Shown here piece by piece: positions 29,550 to 39,007 of a stretch of 64,000 nucleotides of DNA. The position numbers and the translations under genes are program-made. The stretch is from the NCBI RefSeq assembly GCF_000227115.2, contig NC_016480.1, positions 1,302,001-1,366,000 of the forward strand, read 5' to 3'. The DNA is from Naumovozyma dairenensis CBS 421. Taxonomy: Eukaryota; Ascomycota; Saccharomycetes; Saccharomycetales; Saccharomycetaceae. Under the pieces are notes generated by a model. That model did not search any database and had not been told where the DNA came from. It saw nothing but the letters and a program-made list of their open reading frames with translations. Position 1 is the stretch's first letter, and every line of letters begins with the position of its first letter.

Positions 29550-31253
29550 ATGACAACTAAAAACTTGGCAATCGCAACATTACTGTACTCTCCAGATTAT
29601 TTGCCAGGTACTTTTACCCTGGGCCATCAATTAAACAAGCTACTAAAGGAAGCAGATAAAGAGCAACAAATTTCTACGTGTTTATTAATTACAAAGCCCT
29701 TATTTCAGAATGTGTTGAGTGACTTTGCAAGGGAAATGTTAAGTTCTTTATATAAAGAAATTATTCAAATTGAACCGCTAAGTGACAACGATTCTATCAT
29801 TGAAAGTAATAATGAGAATTTAACATTATTGAAAAGACCAGAATTATCATTTGCATTAGTTAAGACAAGATTGTGGGAACTTACACAGTTTGATCAAGTA
29901 CTATACTTGGATAGTGATACTTTACCATTAAATGTTGACTTTCTAAACTTATTCAGTGAGCTTTCGGAACAAACCAAATATCAATTAGGTGCCTCTCCTG
30001 ATATCGGCTGGCCAGATATGTTTAATAGTGGTATGATGATGTTGGTTCCGGATTCTGAAACTGCCGTAGCTTTACAAAAATTTGTCATCGATGAAGTTTC
30101 TATCGATGGGGCTGATCAAGGTATTTTAAATCAATTCTTCAATGAATACTGTCGGAATCCAAAAGAAGATTCTATCACTGATTCTTCACAAAGAGAGTGG
30201 ATTAAGCTATCATTTCTTTATAATGTTACTACACCAAATCATGGTTATCAATGCCCACCTGCTATGAAACATTTTGGCCCACAAATAAAACTGATCCATT
30301 TCATTGGTAAAAACAAACCTTGGAGAGGTGGTTTCAGAAATCACTATTCGAGTCGTTGGATGGACACGTATGAAGAATTTCAAGGGGAACATGATGTCAC
30401 CAATCGTCTCTCTACAATTAGGTTAAGTGATGATGAAAGAGCTTCTGAGCCACAACAAGAAATCCAAGCAGAACATCAAGAATATGAGAAACCGGTAGAA
30501 AGTGTAGACCAAAATATTAAATTGGAAAACTATGTTCAAGAAGAATGTGTAGAACCTAGTACGATTTCTCAGAAGGAACGAACCCAAGAAGACAACGAAG
30601 AGTCAGCAGTCTCTTTCAGGAACTCTGAAAGTCAAAGTAACAACACGGAAATTCAACCCGAGGAACCACCTGTATTCATCCCATTGGATTTCAAAGAATG
30701 GTTGACTACGTTTATTAATAAAGAGAAGGACGAAAAGGATGAAAAGGAACAAGCTGTTAGAATGCCAGAATATAATGATGGCGCAAATTCCGAAATGCAA
30801 TCGGTGGACGAAGAAGATTCTCTAGAAATCAGTGAAGAAATCCAACAAAAGGAAGAGAGTCGAGAAGAAGAAGAAGAAGAAGAAGAAGAAGAAGAGGAGG
30901 AGGAAGAATTACAAGACTTGAAGGAAGATGAAGAACTTGAAACGATAGAGGAAGAACAAAGTGTCGAGGAGCCGGAATCCTCCACTACAAAAGAAGAAGA
31001 CATTTCTGACACCAGCTGTGTTGAAGTTCCACCGGCAGAAATTGTGGAAGAAAAAAAGGTAATCTCCGTACAACAAGCTAATCCGGAGGATATAGAAACT
31101 TCAGATGTTGCACCAACACAATCTGAACCTGAAATCAAAAGCCAAAATCAAAATCAAATGCCAAATTTCAAATTCGACTGGGAGCAATCAGATTATCTCT
31201 CACATGTAGAAAGAAGTTTCCCAGATAATATTTTTGAATATTCTGTTGAATAA
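29550..31253 (+). CDS. GLG1: Glycogenin, self-glucosylating initiator of glycogen synthesis
   Basis: The 567-aa protein is a GT8 glycosyltransferase (S. cerevisiae Glg1, 616 aa) that primes glycogen by adding glucose from UDP-glucose to its own tyrosines. The catalytic domain spans about residues 5-290: TLLYSPDYLPGTFTLGHQL at the N-terminus, Mn-binding DxD in YLDSDTLPLN at about 121-123, FNSGMMMLVP, and GADQGILNQFF. The middle is disordered and acidic, with a run of 15 consecutive glutamates near residues 441-455. The C-terminus (FDWEQSDYLSHVERSFPDN) resembles the glycogen-synthase-binding tail of glycogenins. The start chosen is overlapped by a 5-codon ORF whose ATG is 7 bases upstream. Confidence 0.93.
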   Translation: MTTKNLAIATLLYSPDYLPGTFTLGHQLNKLLKEADKEQQISTCLLITKPLFQNVLSDFAREMLSSLYKEIIQIEPLSDNDSIIESNNENLTLLKRPELSFALVKTRLWELTQFDQVLYLDSDTLPLNVDFLNLFSELSEQTKYQLGASPDIGWPDMFNSGMMMLVPDSETAVALQKFVIDEVSIDGADQGILNQFFNEYCRNPKEDSITDSSQREWIKLSFLYNVTTPNHGYQCPPAMKHFGPQIKLIHFIGKNKPWRGGFRNHYSSRWMDTYEEFQGEHDVTNRLSTIRLSDDERASEPQQEIQAEHQEYEKPVESVDQNIKLENYVQEECVEPSTISQKERTQEDNEESAVSFRNSESQSNNTEIQPEEPPVFIPLDFKEWLTTFINKEKDEKDEKEQAVRMPEYNDGANSEMQSVDEEDSLEISEEIQQKEESREEEEEEEEEEEEEEELQDLKEDEELETIEEEQSVEEPESSTTKEEDISDTSCVEVPPAEIVEEKKVISVQQANPEDIETSDVAPTQSEPEIKSQNQNQMPNFKFDWEQSDYLSHVERSFPDNIFEYSVE

Positions 31254-31278
31254 ATGAGCGCAAGCACGAACTAAGGTC

Positions 31279-31340
31279 TTTACTTGCAATTAAAAGATGA
31301 GTGCTGGTTTACTTACAATTAAAAATGAGTGCCGGTTTAC
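31279..31340 (+). repeat. Short tandem repeat, about 28 bp, 2+ copies
   Basis: Unit 1 (31279-31307) and unit 2 (31308-31335) share TTTACTTRCAATTAAAA and ATGAGTGCYGG, differing by two substitutions and a one-base indel. A third, decayed copy starts TTTACTCATAATGATGA at 31336. It is non-coding. Confidence 0.8.
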
Positions 31341-31521
31341 TCATAATGATGACTATACCCTTCGGAACTCTTCAATTTATAAAAGGCTCGAGGGAAACAT
31401 AACAAATTTATACACATATATAGAAATATAGAAAATTAATAGAAATATAAAACAATTATGAAACCAGTTCTAATGTAGTTCATCAATGACATTGACTACA
31501 TTGTCCATTTATATTAGAGCC

Positions 31522-31531
31522 TCGGCGGCTA
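31522..31531 (+). promoter_or_regulatory. URS1-type element (Ume6 site) upstream of TIF1
   Basis: TCGGCGGCTA is an exact copy of the URS1 core bound by Ume6 in S. cerevisiae. It lies about 280 bases before the TIF1 ATG in otherwise AT-rich DNA. Function at this gene is inferred only. Confidence 0.5.
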
Positions 31532-31809
31532 TTCACTTTCATCGCTAAATACGAACTATAAGCAAATCGTGAATGATGACCTTCACCCCGGACAGGAAAA
31601 ATTCGAAAGTGAAAAAAATTTTCCTTGTAGACGCTTTTACAATTACTTTGGTTTGCTTTGTTGCTTTCCTTACAATTCGTTAAAAGAACTCATATCTTCC
31701 CTCATCATCTCTTATTAAAATAATCTCCTTATTCATTTTTATACTTTATTACTAGCGTATAACTTTTATTATATTCCTTAAAGGGACCTCAAGCAATTCT
31801 ACAACCACC

Positions 31810-33000
31810 ATGTCCACTGAAGGTATTACTGAAATTGAAGAATCCCAAATTCAAACCAACTATGACAAAGTTGTCTACAAGTTCGATGACATGAACTTGG
31901 ACGAAAACTTGTTGAGAGGTGTTTTTGGTTACGGTTTTGAAGACCCATCTGCTATTCAACAACGTGCCATTATGCCAATCATCGAAGGTCACGATGTCTT
32001 AGCTCAAGCTCAATCCGGTACTGGTAAGACTGGTACTTTCTCTATTGCTGCTTTGCAAAGAATCGACACCTCCATTAAAGCTCCACAAGCTTTGATGTTG
32101 GCCCCAACCAGAGAATTAGCTCTACAAATTCAAAAGGTCGTCATGGCTTTAGCTTTCCACATGGACGTTAAAGTTCACGCCTGTATTGGTGGTACTTCCT
32201 TCGTTGAAGATGCTGAAGGTTTAAGAGATGCTCAAATTGTTGTTGGTACTCCAGGTCGTGTTTTCGACAACATCCAAAGAGGTAGATTCAGAACTGATGC
32301 CATCAAGATGTTCATTTTAGATGAAGCTGATGAAATGTTATCATCCGGTTTCAAGGAACAAATCTATCAAATTTTCACTATGTTGCCACCAACTACTCAA
32401 GTCGTTCTTTTGTCTGCTACTATGCCAAGAGATGTCTTGGAAGTTACTACCAAGTTCATGAGAAACCCAATCAGAATTTTGGTTAAGAAGGATGAATTAA
32501 CTTTAGAAGGTATTAAACAATTCTACGTTAACGTCGAAGAAGAAGAATTTAAATATGAATGTTTGACTGATTTGTACGATTCCATTTCTGTCACACAAGC
32601 TGTTATCTTCTGTAACACCAGAAGAAAGGTCGAAGAATTGACTCAAAAGTTGACTGCTGATAATTTCACTGTTTCTGCTATCTACTCTGATTTACCACAA
32701 CAAGAAAGAGATACCATTATGAAGGAATTCAGAAGTGGTTCTTCCAGAATTTTGATCTCTACCGATTTATTGGCTAGAGGTATTGATGTCCAACAAGTTT
32801 CTTTGGTTATCAACTACGATTTACCAACTAACAAGGAAAACTATATTCATAGAATTGGTAGAGGTGGTCGTTTCGGTAGAAAGGGTGTTGCTATCAACTT
32901 TGTTGTCAACGATGATGTTGGAGCTATGAGAGAATTAGAAAAGTTCTACTCTACTCAAATTGAAGAATTGCCATCTGATATTGCTACTTTGTTCACTTAA
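31810..33000 (+). CDS. TIF1: Translation initiation factor eIF4A (DEAD-box helicase)
   Basis: The 396-aa RNA helicase unwinds 5' UTR structure as part of eIF4F; S. cerevisiae Tif1/Tif2 are 395 aa. All DEAD-box motifs are intact: Q motif ([12 protein letters not shown]), I (AQSGTGKT), Ia (PTRELALQ), Ib (TPGR), II (DEAD), III (SAT), IV (VIFCNTRRK), V ([10 protein letters not shown]) and VI ([11 protein letters not shown]). Codon use is strongly biased (GGT, GCT, AAG, TTG, AGA), as in very highly expressed yeast genes and unlike most neighbours. S. cerevisiae has two copies, YKR059W and YJL138C; the neighbours match the YKR copy. Confidence 0.97.
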   Translation: MSTEGITEIEESQIQTNYDKVVYKFDDMNLDENLLRGVFGYGFEDPSAIQQRAIMPIIEGHDVLAQAQSGTGKTGTFSIAALQRIDTSIKAPQALMLAPTRELALQIQKVVMALAFHMDVKVHACIGGTSFVEDAEGLRDAQIVVGTPGRVFDNIQRGRFRTDAIKMFILDEADEMLSSGFKEQIYQIFTMLPPTTQVVLLSATMPRDVLEVTTKFMRNPIRILVKKDELTLEGIKQFYVNVEEEEFKYECLTDLYDSISVTQAVIFCNTRRKVEELTQKLTADNFTVSAIYSDLPQQERDTIMKEFRSGSSRILISTDLLARGIDVQQVSLVINYDLPTNKENYIHRIGRGGRFGRKGVAINFVVNDDVGAMRELEKFYSTQIEELPSDIATLFT

Positions 33001-33453
33001 GGTTAATGTAGTATAGTATATAAAGTGTATAATCATTGGAAAACGGGATGAATTAAATAACATTTAAGGAATCACAAAACAAGAAAAAATATTTCTATTT
33101 AATTAAGTTGAGTTGTTTTTTTGTATATAATCTAAGGTAGCGTTGGCTGTATACAAAACTGCGGTCTACTGAAGGTATATGGCTTGATAGGCGATGGGCT
33201 TTCACAGGTTGTTTTTGTAAAGCGATGTGCTTGTCTGCTTAGTTCGTCCGTAATCCTTCGACGTACGTACCTTTCCAAATATGTTCAATATGTTTTGAAC
33301 TTCGGCGGTTATTATCTTTGAAAAAATTTTCAACTCATCGAAGAAATAGATATAATTAGAGAATAATAAGATATGAATAGTAAAAGTGAAAAGCAAATAA
33401 TACTTGCGTAAGCCTATAAAGCAACTACATTACGAGAGCTAATCCAATTAGAA
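33001..33453. other. Spacer TIF1 to UTP30
   Basis: The 453 bases hold the TIF1 3' end and the UTP30 promoter. The latter contains an RRPE (33319-33330) followed directly by a PAC motif (33333-33340), and a URS1-like TCGGCGGTTA near 33302 with one mismatch. Confidence 0.55.
33319..33340. promoter_or_regulatory. RRPE plus PAC pair upstream of UTP30
   Basis: TGAAAAAATTTT (RRPE, Stb3-type) is followed two bases later by ACTCATCG (complement of the PAC CGATGAG). The pair is the classic ribosome-biogenesis promoter signature, about 115 bases before the UTP30 ATG. Confidence 0.7.
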
Positions 33454-34278
33454 ATGATAAAATTGGCTGTTTCTGACAGGAAATTAGCCGAAAAGGCAAT
33501 TAATTCACTAATTCATCATTGTGAAACAGATCCTAAATTGTCACAAGATAAAGATATCCAGGTCATTATAAATACAGGTAAACGAATGGGGATCCCACGT
33601 GATTATATCCCCAGAATCATTCCATTATCCTCTTGTAAGATGTATAAGCCAAAAGATTTGAAGATTCTGTTAATTACTAAAGATGCAGGTGGATTATATA
33701 GGGATAACCTTATGAAAGATGATATTAGTAACGAATTATTCAAAGAAATCATCAGTGTTAAGAACTTAAAACGTCGATTTAAGGGGTCAAAATTGAAGGG
33801 TCTTTATAAAGAGTTCGATCTTGTCGTGGCGGATTATAGAGTCCATCATCTGCTTCCCGGTGTTTTAGGTAATAAATTCTTCCACGGGAATAAGAAAACA
33901 CCATTTATGATTCGAATGTCTAAGGCAGTCAAAGTTAGACGTCAAAAGATGGAAGAAGAATGTGATCCCGTGTATGTAAGGGCCCAGTTGAGAAGTATAT
34001 GTAAAAACACCAGCTATATACCTAATAATGACAATTGTTTGAATGTCAAGATCGGCGAACTAGGGAGACACTCTGTGGATGAAATGATACAGAATATTGT
34101 TGATATTGTAATGTTTATTACAGACAAGAATAAGAAGCCCCAAGGTGGTGTGGTTAAAGGTGGGATTGTTTCTATGTTTGTAAAGACTAGTAATAGTTCA
34201 AGTTTGCCAATATACGAATCAGCAACAGCGGATCACACCTTTGATGAGGAACAAGAGTATGCGAAATTGGAGTTATAA
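33454..34278 (+). CDS. UTP30: Utp30, L1-domain protein of the 90S pre-ribosome
   Basis: The 274-aa product has the same length as S. cerevisiae Utp30 (YKR060W), a non-essential small-subunit processome component. The ribosomal L1-type fold covers most of the protein: an N-terminal helical segment (KLAEKAINSLI), the alpha/beta core with KILLITKD, KEFDLVVADYRV and HHLLPGVLGNKFF, and a basic stretch KVRRQKMEEE. The C-terminal 30 residues are acidic and probably disordered. The start is the first ATG of the frame. The RRPE/PAC promoter agrees with a nucleolar ribosome-assembly role. It is the last gene of the YKR-like block before a synteny breakpoint. Confidence 0.92.
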   Translation: MIKLAVSDRKLAEKAINSLIHHCETDPKLSQDKDIQVIINTGKRMGIPRDYIPRIIPLSSCKMYKPKDLKILLITKDAGGLYRDNLMKDDISNELFKEIISVKNLKRRFKGSKLKGLYKEFDLVVADYRVHHLLPGVLGNKFFHGNKKTPFMIRMSKAVKVRRQKMEEECDPVYVRAQLRSICKNTSYIPNNDNCLNVKIGELGRHSVDEMIQNIVDIVMFITDKNKKPQGGVVKGGIVSMFVKTSNSSSLPIYESATADHTFDEEQEYAKLEL

Positions 34279-35566
34279 GGTCTCGTATGCTAATAGCTTT
34301 ATGTGCGAATTATATATTATGGCATTCTATCAAGCATATTTCTTAAAATATTTTTCGAATTTTATTCATAAATGAGAGATAAATAGGATAAGTAACAGTA
34401 AACATTTAAATTCTGCTATATTGGCTACAATTCTTCCATAGACTAAACTGAATGTGCTCTTGGAAGGTAGTCTACCAGTGAATAAGCATGTTTATGTAGG
34501 TTTCCTGACTTGTCGTCAAACAACGAATTTAAGAGTTTTATTTACTTTTCAATATAAATTTTTTCTAAAAATTCTTAAAATTTCACAGTAATAACATTCA
34601 AGAAGGCTAGGTCAGTGAGTTGGTGATTTACAGAATTAGAAAACCAAAAATATGAAGGTATTTTCTCCTCAATTATAATAACCAAAAAAAGAATCAGATT
34701 TAAAAAATTGAAATAACATTCACCTAAAGAACATTCGTACAATATTAAAATTTGATTTTGAACTTGTGGCAGAAAAGAAAAGGATGGTCAGCGCGTCACA
34801 AGAAAAGTTACAAAGTTGAATGGTACCCACCTAAAAATTCGAAACAACTTCCACAACACTTGTGGTGCCATAATCAATTAGATGGTTTATGCAGCCTTGT
34901 TAGTCACATTATTTCTTGAAAAAGTTTCTACTTATCGATCTTATACTGCTAGGCGGGTTTTTATCACAAGGCCGAATCGATACTAGAATATTATACGGGC
35001 CATGGGGTAGTGCGGTTCCACATGGCTCTGTATGATTCAAAGAATTTACCTTTTCATCTCTAAATTTTTATATGGCAAAAGAAACACGTAAATAGATATA
35101 AACTCTTTTAGTATTTGCGAAGAAACAAATGATCATCTGACCTTGTTGATCAACCTGGATATATCAAATTGTAAATTATTAGGTTGACTACAGGAAACGA
35201 AAATCTTTGAACCCTGATCGCAACCTCCATGTAACGGAATAGTTCGGTACTGGCTTTACTAAAGGGGACTATGCTTTCTGTTCGTGTTTTCCTGTTTAAA
35301 AAGAGGTTGCACCTGCACATCTAATGTATGTGTTTTTGCTTAGAGTTAAATAAAGTGACGATCAAAAACCAAAACTCGACATCTTTTTATTTCTTGAGTA
35401 TGACACAGCAATGTGTGTCCTTCTTTTATCTTGACTCCGAGGTGTCAGCGCTTAATGTCAACAAAACATAAAAGTTGATACATAGATTAGAATAAGAGTG
35501 GCTCTTCTTATATAAAGAACCAGCTGAGATATAACTACTTATTGAGAAAAGATTGAGGTCAAGATA
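34279..35566. other. 1.29-kb gene-free spacer at a synteny breakpoint
   Basis: No frame above about 60 codons and no recognisable RNA gene is present. It separates the YKR-like block (ending UTP30) from the YDR183-192-like block (starting PLP1). The sequence is AT-rich, with a TATATAAA (35509-35516) about 50 bases before PLP1. I looked for tRNA boxes and C/D motifs and found no supported pair. Confidence 0.5.
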
Positions 35567-36229
35567 ATGACGGAGAAAATTGATACCTATGAGAATAGAA
35601 TACTTGATAATAAGAAAGAACTTCGTGATGATGACGATATAAGCTTCGATGAATTAATGGATGACTTAGATGATGAAAACATTTTTAGCAAATATAGAGA
35701 GCAAAGAATGCAAGAAATATCAGATCACTTAAAAACGGTGAAGAAAAATGTGAATGATAATGGATATGGCGATTTAATCGAAGTTAAAAATGAATCAGAA
35801 TTGATCAAAATGTCTACAAATGTTCCGAAGATTATAATTCATTTTGGTTTAGATACTTTTGCCAAATGTCGATATATGGATGATAAATTAAAACAATTAT
35901 CGAGGAAATACTTAAATACCAAGTTCGTCAAGGTAAGTGTAACGTTGTGTCCTTTTTTGGTAGAAAAGCTACAAATAAAAACCCTTCCATTTGTTGTTGG
36001 TTATATTAAAGGCCTTGAAGCAGGAAGATTGATCGGATTTAGTAAGTTGGGTAATGATCCAAATGGTTTCCCTATAGAAAATCTAGAAAAGTTTTTCTTA
36101 TCAACAAGAGTTATTGAATCGTTTTCAGGAACGACTATCAAACAGGATGCACGTAAAATTGGAAGTTCAGGAAGATATCAGAGGACTGCCGATGACGAAG
36201 ATGCTAGTGATAGTTCTTTAGATATATAA
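35567..36229 (+). CDS. PLP1: Phosducin-like protein Plp1
   Basis: The 220-aa protein has the phosducin thioredoxin-like fold and matches S. cerevisiae Plp1 (YDR183W, 230 aa), a cofactor of the CCT chaperonin in tubulin and G-beta-gamma folding. An acidic N-terminal helical region (DDDISFDELMDDLDDENIFSKYREQRMQEI) is the family signature, written here in part: ISFDELMDDL. The thioredoxin-like domain covers about residues 75-180 with KIIIHFGLDTFAKCRYMDD and TLPFVVGYIKG. The C-terminus is acidic. It starts at the first ATG, 51 bases after a TATATAAA. Confidence 0.88.
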   Translation: MTEKIDTYENRILDNKKELRDDDDISFDELMDDLDDENIFSKYREQRMQEISDHLKTVKKNVNDNGYGDLIEVKNESELIKMSTNVPKIIIHFGLDTFAKCRYMDDKLKQLSRKYLNTKFVKVSVTLCPFLVEKLQIKTLPFVVGYIKGLEAGRLIGFSKLGNDPNGFPIENLEKFFLSTRVIESFSGTTIKQDARKIGSSGRYQRTADDEDASDSSLDI

Positions 36230-36455
36230 CATACGTTGACTTTAATGAGAATATCTCTAAAAATAATAATCGTAGATATTATTTCTCTAAATTTATTGAG
36301 TTCCTTCGAAATAAATATAGTTTACATGGTTATGCATTTTTAAGAAAAGTTACTAAATATAAAAGTTTATATATGAGGAAATTAACAAATTTCACGAATG
36401 GTTATGAGTATATATGCAATGTCAAAAGAAAAGCCTTTCTTCCTTGATTTGAGAT

Positions 36456-38039
36456 TTAAACTGCTTGTTCAATTTCAACTTCTACATGATCTGTATCCAG
36501 ATTTATTTCTAGAAGTTCAGGAAATTCATCTTCTTGTTTTGGTATCAAACCATTGTAGGTGTTATCTATCTTCGTATCTCCCTTATTTACTGCGGTCGAA
36601 TTCGGAATGTCCACAGAAGTATCCCCAGGTGTATCTGGGGTTTGAATTATCTCAGTAGACTCCAACATCTTTCCACTGTCATCACCACCTTTGCTTTCTA
36701 GTAGTTGTTTAAGTTTTTTAATTTCTTCACAAAGTCTTTCATTTTCATCTTTCCTTGTTTCATTCTCTAGCAGTAAATGTGCTCTATGTATTTCGCTATC
36801 CTTTAAGGAATGTACAGTTTTCTTCAATTCCACACACGTTCTCGCATATCCATCCTTTAAGAAATTAAAGTTTAACATCAATTTATGGGTATTGATTATC
36901 CTCTTCTTCATATCTGAAACTTGTAACATAGTATATTCATTGGTCATTTTTTCAGGTAAAGGCATTTCTTGATATACAGTCTGTTTTGACCCTTTTATGC
37001 CTGGTACGGATGACGTTATTCTTGTAATTTTTTTCTGTTTTATCCTCTTAGTTGTATGCAATGGAATGGCTTTGGGATAAGCAACCGTATCAATTTTAGA
37101 TCGACTAGAATTGCCTTCTGTGGATGATGGGGATAGAGATGCTGGTGATATAGGTTTCAGTAAGTTTAATATTGTAGCAGATGCTTTTAGTTTCTTCTTA
37201 GTACTGTTATCATTTTCTCCTTCGACATTAGTAACATTTTTAGAATTGAGAACTTCCTGTATGGATCTTTTTTGGGGGTTACCAGAATTTATTTCATTGA
37301 TATTATCTTTGGGAAGGAAATCATGGTTAATATTATTATCTGGGGGGAAATGCAAGTCTACAATTTCTTGATTTTCACTTTCCTCACCCATTGCTAATTC
37401 AAATAGCATATCTGTATCATTATTTTCAGCCAACAAACTGTCTAGTGTGAAATGTTTGGACACTGACATTATATCAGAATCTGGAATTTCAGTTGTACCC
37501 ATTTTTATAACGTTTTCGATGGCGTTTTCCAAATCTTTATTATCAGGGGTAGGAACAGAAGATGGATCAGTAGATATAGATGGTGAATGCGAGGATAGTA
37601 CATCCGTTATTAATTGAAACTTCGAGAATGCATCATCTTCCTCTATCTTTGCAATATTATTGGAATTTCTATCTTCGTTGTCGATATTTAGAACGCTCGC
37701 TAATTCGTTGTCTCCATCACCTACGGCACCAGAACCTGTGGTATTATTATTGCTACTATTACTACTGGTATTCGTGTTATTATTATTATTTTCACTACCA
37801 GTTCCTGGCTGACTAGTTCCACTGCTATTTTCTTTAAGGTGGTCATCGAAATCAACATTAGCTTGGGTCAGCAGTTGATGTAAAGTATCTTCTATGTGAT
37901 CATCCTCATTGCGAGTTCGTGAATTATTATCTTTTGAAAGAGTATTGACATTTTCAGTCGAGTTATTTCCATTATTGATTATATTTTGCAAATTTTGATC
38001 CGTTTCTTCTATGTTATGATCTTGCTGAAACTCATCCAT
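36456..38039 (-). CDS. ATC1: Probable Atc1-like nuclear protein
   Basis: The 527-aa protein is mostly low-complexity, rich in Asn, Ser and acidic residues, with one conserved-looking block in its C-terminal half: [21 protein letters not shown], then [25 protein letters not shown] (given in part) and a short coiled coil [19 protein letters not shown] to about residue 455. No membrane segment is present. Assignment rests mainly on position: in S. cerevisiae ATC1 (YDR184C) is next to PLP1 in this orientation, with SND1 and HST4 beyond. Atc1 is reported as a nuclear protein linked to cation-stress response and bud-site pattern. The product is longer than the roughly 294 aa of S. cerevisiae, from expanded repeats. 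Confidence 0.55.
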   Translation of the reverse strand: MDEFQQDHNIEETDQNLQNIINNGNNSTENVNTLSKDNNSRTRNEDDHIEDTLHQLLTQANVDFDDHLKENSSGTSQPGTGSENNNNNTNTSSNSSNNNTTGSGAVGDGDNELASVLNIDNEDRNSNNIAKIEEDDAFSKFQLITDVLSSHSPSISTDPSSVPTPDNKDLENAIENVIKMGTTEIPDSDIMSVSKHFTLDSLLAENNDTDMLFELAMGEESENQEIVDLHFPPDNNINHDFLPKDNINEINSGNPQKRSIQEVLNSKNVTNVEGENDNSTKKKLKASATILNLLKPISPASLSPSSTEGNSSRSKIDTVAYPKAIPLHTTKRIKQKKITRITSSVPGIKGSKQTVYQEMPLPEKMTNEYTMLQVSDMKKRIINTHKLMLNFNFLKDGYARTCVELKKTVHSLKDSEIHRAHLLLENETRKDENERLCEEIKKLKQLLESKGGDDSGKMLESTEIIQTPDTPGDTSVDIPNSTAVNKGDTKIDNTYNGLIPKQEDEFPELLEINLDTDHVEVEIEQAV

Positions 38040-39007
38040 ACTAATGTTTCAATTGGATTTATTTCAAAAAAATATAAAAGGACAAACCAGGATAAGGAAA
38101 GAATTGGAAAAAGAATGATGATTCTATTAGTTATAGAGACACCTGATAGAACAACGACAATGTTTTATAAACTAGTAGCTCAACCTATATCACCTTAGAA
38201 ATAATTACGTGGGGATCACAGACTACCTTATTATTATTCTACGTAATTAATACTAACAAAGATTTTAATAATTAGCTCATCGCAAATTTCCAAAATTTTT
38301 CAAAATTTTTCACGAAATTCAAAAACAAAAAAAAAAAAACTAGAACAAAAGAGAACGGAAGAGAAGAGAAGGCAAACCAGAAAGGCAAGACAGCCACACA
38401 CCGCACCAGAATTTATAATCGTTATTTACGTGTTGATTTTCCATCGTTAGACAACAATCGGTTTACGACAGAAACTGTCAAACAAATCGAGGCAAACTTG
38501 TGATAAGGCAGTTAGATACTACTTGGCCCCATTGTTAAAAAATATCTGGTTCCTAAGATGCTTACATATTTCATGCTTGGATCGTAGTTTAATTGTTATA
38601 TTGAGAAAACTCTTGTTACGGATAGATTTTCCCTGGAGTTTATCAAGTACTGATTGTTCTCCCCTAATTTATATAAATATATAAGAATATGGATAAAAAT
38701 TGCTGGTTTTTGTCTTGCATTGCTCAATTTCATGCTTCGTCCCTATCAACATGTTCGTTTTTTATAGACAAGCCTAGCTTTTGTTACAGTTGAAGTGAAT
38801 CCATTACCTGAGATAATTTTTACCTATACAATGAATCTAAACGAAAATGCAAGAGCATATCATCCGAAGAAATGGGGGTTGTATAAAGATCTGTGTCATA
38901 AACTTCATTAAATTATTTTCTTTTACTTGAAAGAGATGTGCATATATAAGTTCTATAAAGTGAGTCAATGGTATGTAAGGATACGCTGCGTAATATAACG
39001 ATTTTCT
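38040..39007. other. Spacer between SND1 and ATC1 (both minus strand)
   Basis: This 968-base region is the ATC1 promoter and SND1 3' flank. It contains a tandem duplicated 10-mer CAAAATTTTT at 38291-38310, followed by CACGAAA (38311-38317, SCB-like), and an A-rich, then purine-rich GAGAA tract at 38326-38372. No ORF or RNA gene is supported. Confidence 0.5.
38291..38317 (-). promoter_or_regulatory. Two tandem RRPE-like elements plus SCB-like CACGAAA
   Basis: On the minus strand the sequence reads TGAAAAATTTTGAAAAATTTTG, two head-to-tail copies of the RRPE core GAAAAATTTT. CACGAAA on the plus strand next to it fits the SBF site CRCGAAA. They lie about 250-280 bases upstream of the ATC1-like gene. 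Confidence 0.45.

Larger units (their letters stand above)
31254..31809. other. Spacer GLG1 to TIF1
   Basis: The 556 bases hold a degenerate tandem repeat just past GLG1 (31279-31340) and, in the TIF1 promoter, a perfect URS1-type element (31522-31531). The T/C-rich sequence before the TIF1 ATG fits a highly expressed gene. Confidence 0.5.

Noticed and set aside
30653..31138. 161-codon minus-strand frame in GLG1, Ser-rich
   Set aside because: It is the antisense of the Glu/Asp-rich GAA/GAG region; poly-Ser follows from TTC/CTC complements.
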